Source: a candidate division Zixibacteria bacterium SM23_81 | Lineage (GTDB): Bacteria; SM23-81 | Reading direction: 5' to 3' | DNA: 15,637 nt | NCBI GenBank assembly: GCA_001304015.1 | Contig: LJUY01000062.1 | Coordinates: 1 to 15,637, forward strand | Position numbers and translations under genes: made by a program | Part shown: positions 13,654 through 15,637 of the stretch, piece by piece | Layout: the number at the start of each line of letters is the position of its first letter | How positions within the stretch are numbered: position 1 is the stretch's first letter | Notes under the pieces: generated by a model | What the model was told of the DNA's origin: nothing | What the model saw: only the letters and a program-made list of their open reading frames with translations | The model's database searches: none

Positions 13654-14823
13654 ATGAGCAGTCCAACTAGAAGGCACAACTCAGGGGATTACGAAAAAAG
13701 AGAACAGAAGGCCATCCACAACGGGAAGCGGGCTCTCTCCAAGGCGCCATGGCTGTTTAACAGAACCCCAGCCCGTTCAAAGAACTTTTTCTTCCAGCTC
13801 AAAGAAAACGACGCCGTTCATCCGGGCTATTACGCCGTGCATTGTGTGGATGGTGTGGGAACGAAATTGTTCCTCAGCGCCTGGTCCAGCAACTATTCCC
13901 TGCAGCCCATCGACGCCATCGCCATGAGCGCCAACGATCTGGCCACGGCGATTCACGCCCTGCCGGACACCGTGGATCTGTACTTCGCCGTTCAACATGG
14001 CGTTGAAGAGCATCATATGGAAGAGATCATGGGAGGGTTCGTCGATGCGCTGGAGAAGATTCGCATTCCAGGCGCTCCCTTCGGTCCCAATATGGGAAAA
14101 ATAGAAACCGCCTCTCACGACGAGATGGTCTCCCTGGGCGTGCCCGGCAAAGGCTGGGATGTGGGCGTCGTGGTCACCGGTTATATCCCCAAAGAGAAGG
14201 TTCCCAAACTGGATCCCCAACCGGGCCATTTCATCGTTGGTGTGGCGTCAAGCGGGGCGCACAGCAATGGGTATACCAGTGCCAGGCATGTTCTCTTTGG
14301 GCCAGATGTGGAATATCGGGAGGAATGGAAAAGCCAATATCGGGGCAGGTTCCAATTTGATGACCGGCCCGCCGTGTTAGAGGGTCTCACCGTGATGGAG
14401 GCCCTCCAAGTGCCCACGGCCATTTATCTGGCCGACGCGGCCGCCATCGGAGAGGCATTCGACGACCGAGACCTCTATGGTGTCAACATCACGGGCAACG
14501 GATTGGCCAATTTCAATCGCGCCGGCCAGGGAGTTTCCTTTGAGATCACCGAGCCTTTGGAGCCCCTGCCTATACACAAGCTGCTCATCCAGGAATCGGG
14601 ATGGAGCCCCCAGGAGGCGTATGGGAAGCAGAACATGGGCATGGGCTTCGCCTACCTGGTCCCCTCCCTGGAAATGGCCGAGGGCGTTGTGGAAATCCTT
14701 CGCCAGAGAGGCGAAAACAGGGCCAGGATCGTGGGCGAAGTGCGCAAGAATGAGGGAAAAACCCTGCGTACCACCATTCATAAGCCATATGAAGGACCAC
14801 CTGTGGACTTCGTGGGGTATTGA
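13654..14823 (+). CDS. purM: Divergent PurM-type AIR synthetase
   Basis: Probable phosphoribosylformylglycinamidine cyclo-ligase, the ATP-dependent step from FGAM to AIR. The 389-residue protein shows PurM order: VDGVGTKL (65-72), IDAIAMSANDLA (86-97, matching DLVAMCVNDI), VGVASSGAHSNGYTSARHVL (195-214), VNITGNGLANF (277-287, where HITGGGL is usual), and QNMGMGFAYLVP (326-337), ending IVGEV. It differs from ordinary PurM (about 345 residues) by a basic N terminus of about 30 residues, by lacking GGETAEMPG (the region reads MGKIETASHDEM), and by a changed first strand. It could have a different but related substrate within the PurM/SelD/HypE/ThiL superfamily; the DGVGTKL and SGxHSNGY motifs favour PurM. 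ATG 13654 follows AGAGAGG. It stands 283 bp from purB on the same strand. Confidence 0.75.
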   Translation: MSSPTRRHNSGDYEKREQKAIHNGKRALSKAPWLFNRTPARSKNFFFQLKENDAVHPGYYAVHCVDGVGTKLFLSAWSSNYSLQPIDAIAMSANDLATAIHALPDTVDLYFAVQHGVEEHHMEEIMGGFVDALEKIRIPGAPFGPNMGKIETASHDEMVSLGVPGKGWDVGVVVTGYIPKEKVPKLDPQPGHFIVGVASSGAHSNGYTSARHVLFGPDVEYREEWKSQYRGRFQFDDRPAVLEGLTVMEALQVPTAIYLADAAAIGEAFDDRDLYGVNITGNGLANFNRAGQGVSFEITEPLEPLPIHKLLIQESGWSPQEAYGKQNMGMGFAYLVPSLEMAEGVVEILRQRGENRARIVGEVRKNEGKTLRTTIHKPYEGPPVDFVGY

Positions 14824-14830
14824 AAGCCGG

Positions 14831-14858
14831 TGATCGGTAATCGGTAATCGTTGATCGT
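14831..14858. repeat. Heptamer tandem repeat, four units
   Basis: Four units in a row: TGATCGG, TAATCGG, TAATCGT, TGATCGT, beginning seven bases after the purM stop. They follow CCGG and are followed by GAAAA. A related two-unit copy lies at 14911-14934. Confidence 0.8.
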
Positions 14859-14910
14859 GAAAACCTAAGGCACAAAAACTCAATCGTTTGATTTTATCGA
14901 TTAAAGATTG

Positions 14911-14934
14911 CCGGGGATCGGGAATCGTGAAAGC
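14911..14934. repeat. Second copy of the CCGG/heptamer repeat
   Basis: CCGG, then GGATCGG and GAATCGT, then GAAAG repeats the plan of the block at 14827-14864 with two units instead of four, 84 bp further on. The shared flanks suggest a dispersed repeat family rather than simple slippage. Confidence 0.6.
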
Positions 14935-15015
14935 ATAGGTTTCAAGGGACCTCACTCCACCCCCAGATTCAGCGAGTTGGTTCCTAGAAAATAATCAAGC
15001 GTGACAACTAAAGAC

Positions 15016-15086
15016 TGTCATTCCCGCGGAGCTTGTCCCCGTGAAGCTTGTCCTCGCGAAAGCGGGGAGCGGGGGCGGGAATCCAG
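15016..15086. repeat. REP-like palindromic repeat
   Basis: TGTCATTCCCGC at the left and GCGGGAATCCAG at the right form an inverted repeat with a perfect 8-bp arm ATTCCCGC / GCGGGAAT (15020-15027 / 15075-15082). Inside are two tandem 15-mers, GGAGCTTGTCCCCGT and GAAGCTTGTCCTCGC, then GAAAGCGGGG. The outer arms resemble the ATTCCC(N)GGGAAT intergenic repeats known from many proteobacterial genomes, such as neisserial dRS3. Confidence 0.75.
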
Positions 15087-15183
15087 AGACTTTTGTTGGT
15101 GGTGTCAGGTCGACGTGCCTGATGATGTATAAAGTGAGTTAGCCGCAACCGAAGCTTTGCTTGAGTGACTCCGGGAGAGACTT

Positions 15184-15637
15184 GTGCAAATCATTGATTT
15201 CCCCGCTGACGACACAAAGGTAATTCACCATACGGCAGCCATGCTGGTGAAAGGATTCAAAGATCATTGGCCCGATGCATGGCCCGATCTGGATGCCGCC
15301 CTGGACGAAGTGCAAAAATCATTTGGGGCGGGTAGGATTAATCGCATCGCCATTGATGATAACGGTGCCGTCTTGGGGTGGGTTGGTGCGACTAGACAAT
15401 ACCATGGAAACTCTTGGGAATTGCACCCCATGGTTGTGAAGTTGGAGCATAGAGGAAAAGGTATCGGACGCGCCCTTGTTGCAGATCTTGAAGTACAAGT
15501 CAGGAAGCAGGGCGGCATTACCATCTATTTGGGCACCGATGACGAAGACCATATGACCAGTCTTGGGAATACAGATCTTTATCCTCATGTAGTGGAACAC
15601 ATCATCAATATCAGGAACTTAAGCCGGCACCCCTACG
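15184..15637 (+). CDS. AAC(6')-Ii-like aminoglycoside 6'-N-acetyltransferase homologue (3' end outside window)
   Basis: The frame stays open from GTG 15184 to the window edge (151 codons), so the 3' end is missing. The start has GGAG six bases upstream (15174-15177). GNAT motif A is RGKGIGRALVADLE (90-103). The family-specific parts match AAC(6')-Ii as I recall it: GWVGATRQYHGNSWELHP (65-82), GGITIYLGTDDEDHMTSL (110-127), NTDLYPHVVEHI, and NIRNLSRHPY (142-151), lacking only the tail that would begin EFYEKLG. Enzymes of this type transfer acetyl from acetyl-CoA to the 6'-amine of aminoglycosides, but chromosomal homologues often have other natural substrates. It is separated from the purine cluster by repeats and is probably an independent gene. 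Confidence 0.85.
   Translation, partial: MQIIDFPADDTKVIHHTAAMLVKGFKDHWPDAWPDLDAALDEVQKSFGAGRINRIAIDDNGAVLGWVGATRQYHGNSWELHPMVVKLEHRGKGIGRALVADLEVQVRKQGGITIYLGTDDEDHMTSLGNTDLYPHVVEHIINIRNLSRHPY

Larger units (their letters stand above)
14824..15183. other. Repeat-rich spacer between purM and the AAC(6')-like gene
   Basis: This 360-bp gap has no credible coding region. It holds two blocks of GATCGG/AATCGT heptamers (14831-14858 and 14911-14934), a REP-like palindrome (15016-15086), and a short inverted repeat TCAGG...CCTGA near 15106-15123. No clear terminator for purM and no convincing promoter for the following gene is seen. Confidence 0.6.

Noticed and set aside
14831-14934. CRISPR-like spaced repeats
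   Set aside because: The units are 7 bp and contiguous with no regular unique spacers, so it is not a CRISPR array.
1-15637. tRNA, rRNA, insertion sequence, phage or toxin-antitoxin genes
   Set aside because: No tRNA T-loop pattern, rRNA segment, transposase, integrase or phage protein motifs were found on reading both strands.

Overview
The window looks like chromosomal DNA of a Gram-negative bacterium. Two genes encode secreted outer-membrane beta-barrel proteins, most genes are tightly spaced and preceded by Shine-Dalgarno sites, and promoters follow the sigma-70 pattern. Proteobacteria-style REP-like repeats (ATTCCCGC...GCGGGAAT) and GATCGG/AATCGG heptamer repeats near the right end would fit a Desulfobacterota-like or candidate-phylum genome. 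The lineage cannot be fixed from the sequence alone.

Left part (1-2214, + strand): two unrelated small outer-membrane beta-barrel genes. Each lies behind a promoter with an exact TTGACA-17 bp-TATAAT match and a long leader. The first leader ends in an intrinsic terminator placed before the gene, so it is either an attenuated leader or a separate small RNA of about 265 nt. The 620-bp spacer between the two genes holds two good terminators and the second promoter.

Middle part (2408-7436, - strand): a five-gene run read right to left. It encodes MutY adenine glycosylase, an NTF2/SnoaL-like putative lipoprotein, an Eis-type GNAT acetyltransferase with a C-terminal SCP2-like domain, a second GNAT protein, and an EamA/DMT-family transporter whose start overlaps the GNAT stop (ATGA).

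Right part (7655-14823, + strand): a purine nucleotide cluster, purA-purC-guaA-purB, with ATGA overlap or 1-11 nt gaps, then a 283-bp spacer carrying a large imperfect palindrome, then a very divergent purM. PurM makes AIR. PurC and PurB convert CAIR plus aspartate to AICAR. PurA and PurB convert IMP to AMP, and GuaA converts XMP to GMP. The enzymes keep most catalytic signatures but are unusual: PurA has about 50 extra residues just before its aspartate-binding loop and altered P-loop and switch residues, PurC is long, and PurM has lost the usual GGETAEMPG segment. The cluster may be the cell's housekeeping set in a divergent lineage, or a second set for a specialised purine product. The sequence does not decide between these.

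Right end (14824-15637): a repeat-rich spacer, then the 5' two-thirds or more of an AAC(6')-Ii-like aminoglycoside 6'-N-acetyltransferase homologue, cut by the window edge. This is the third GNAT protein in the window.
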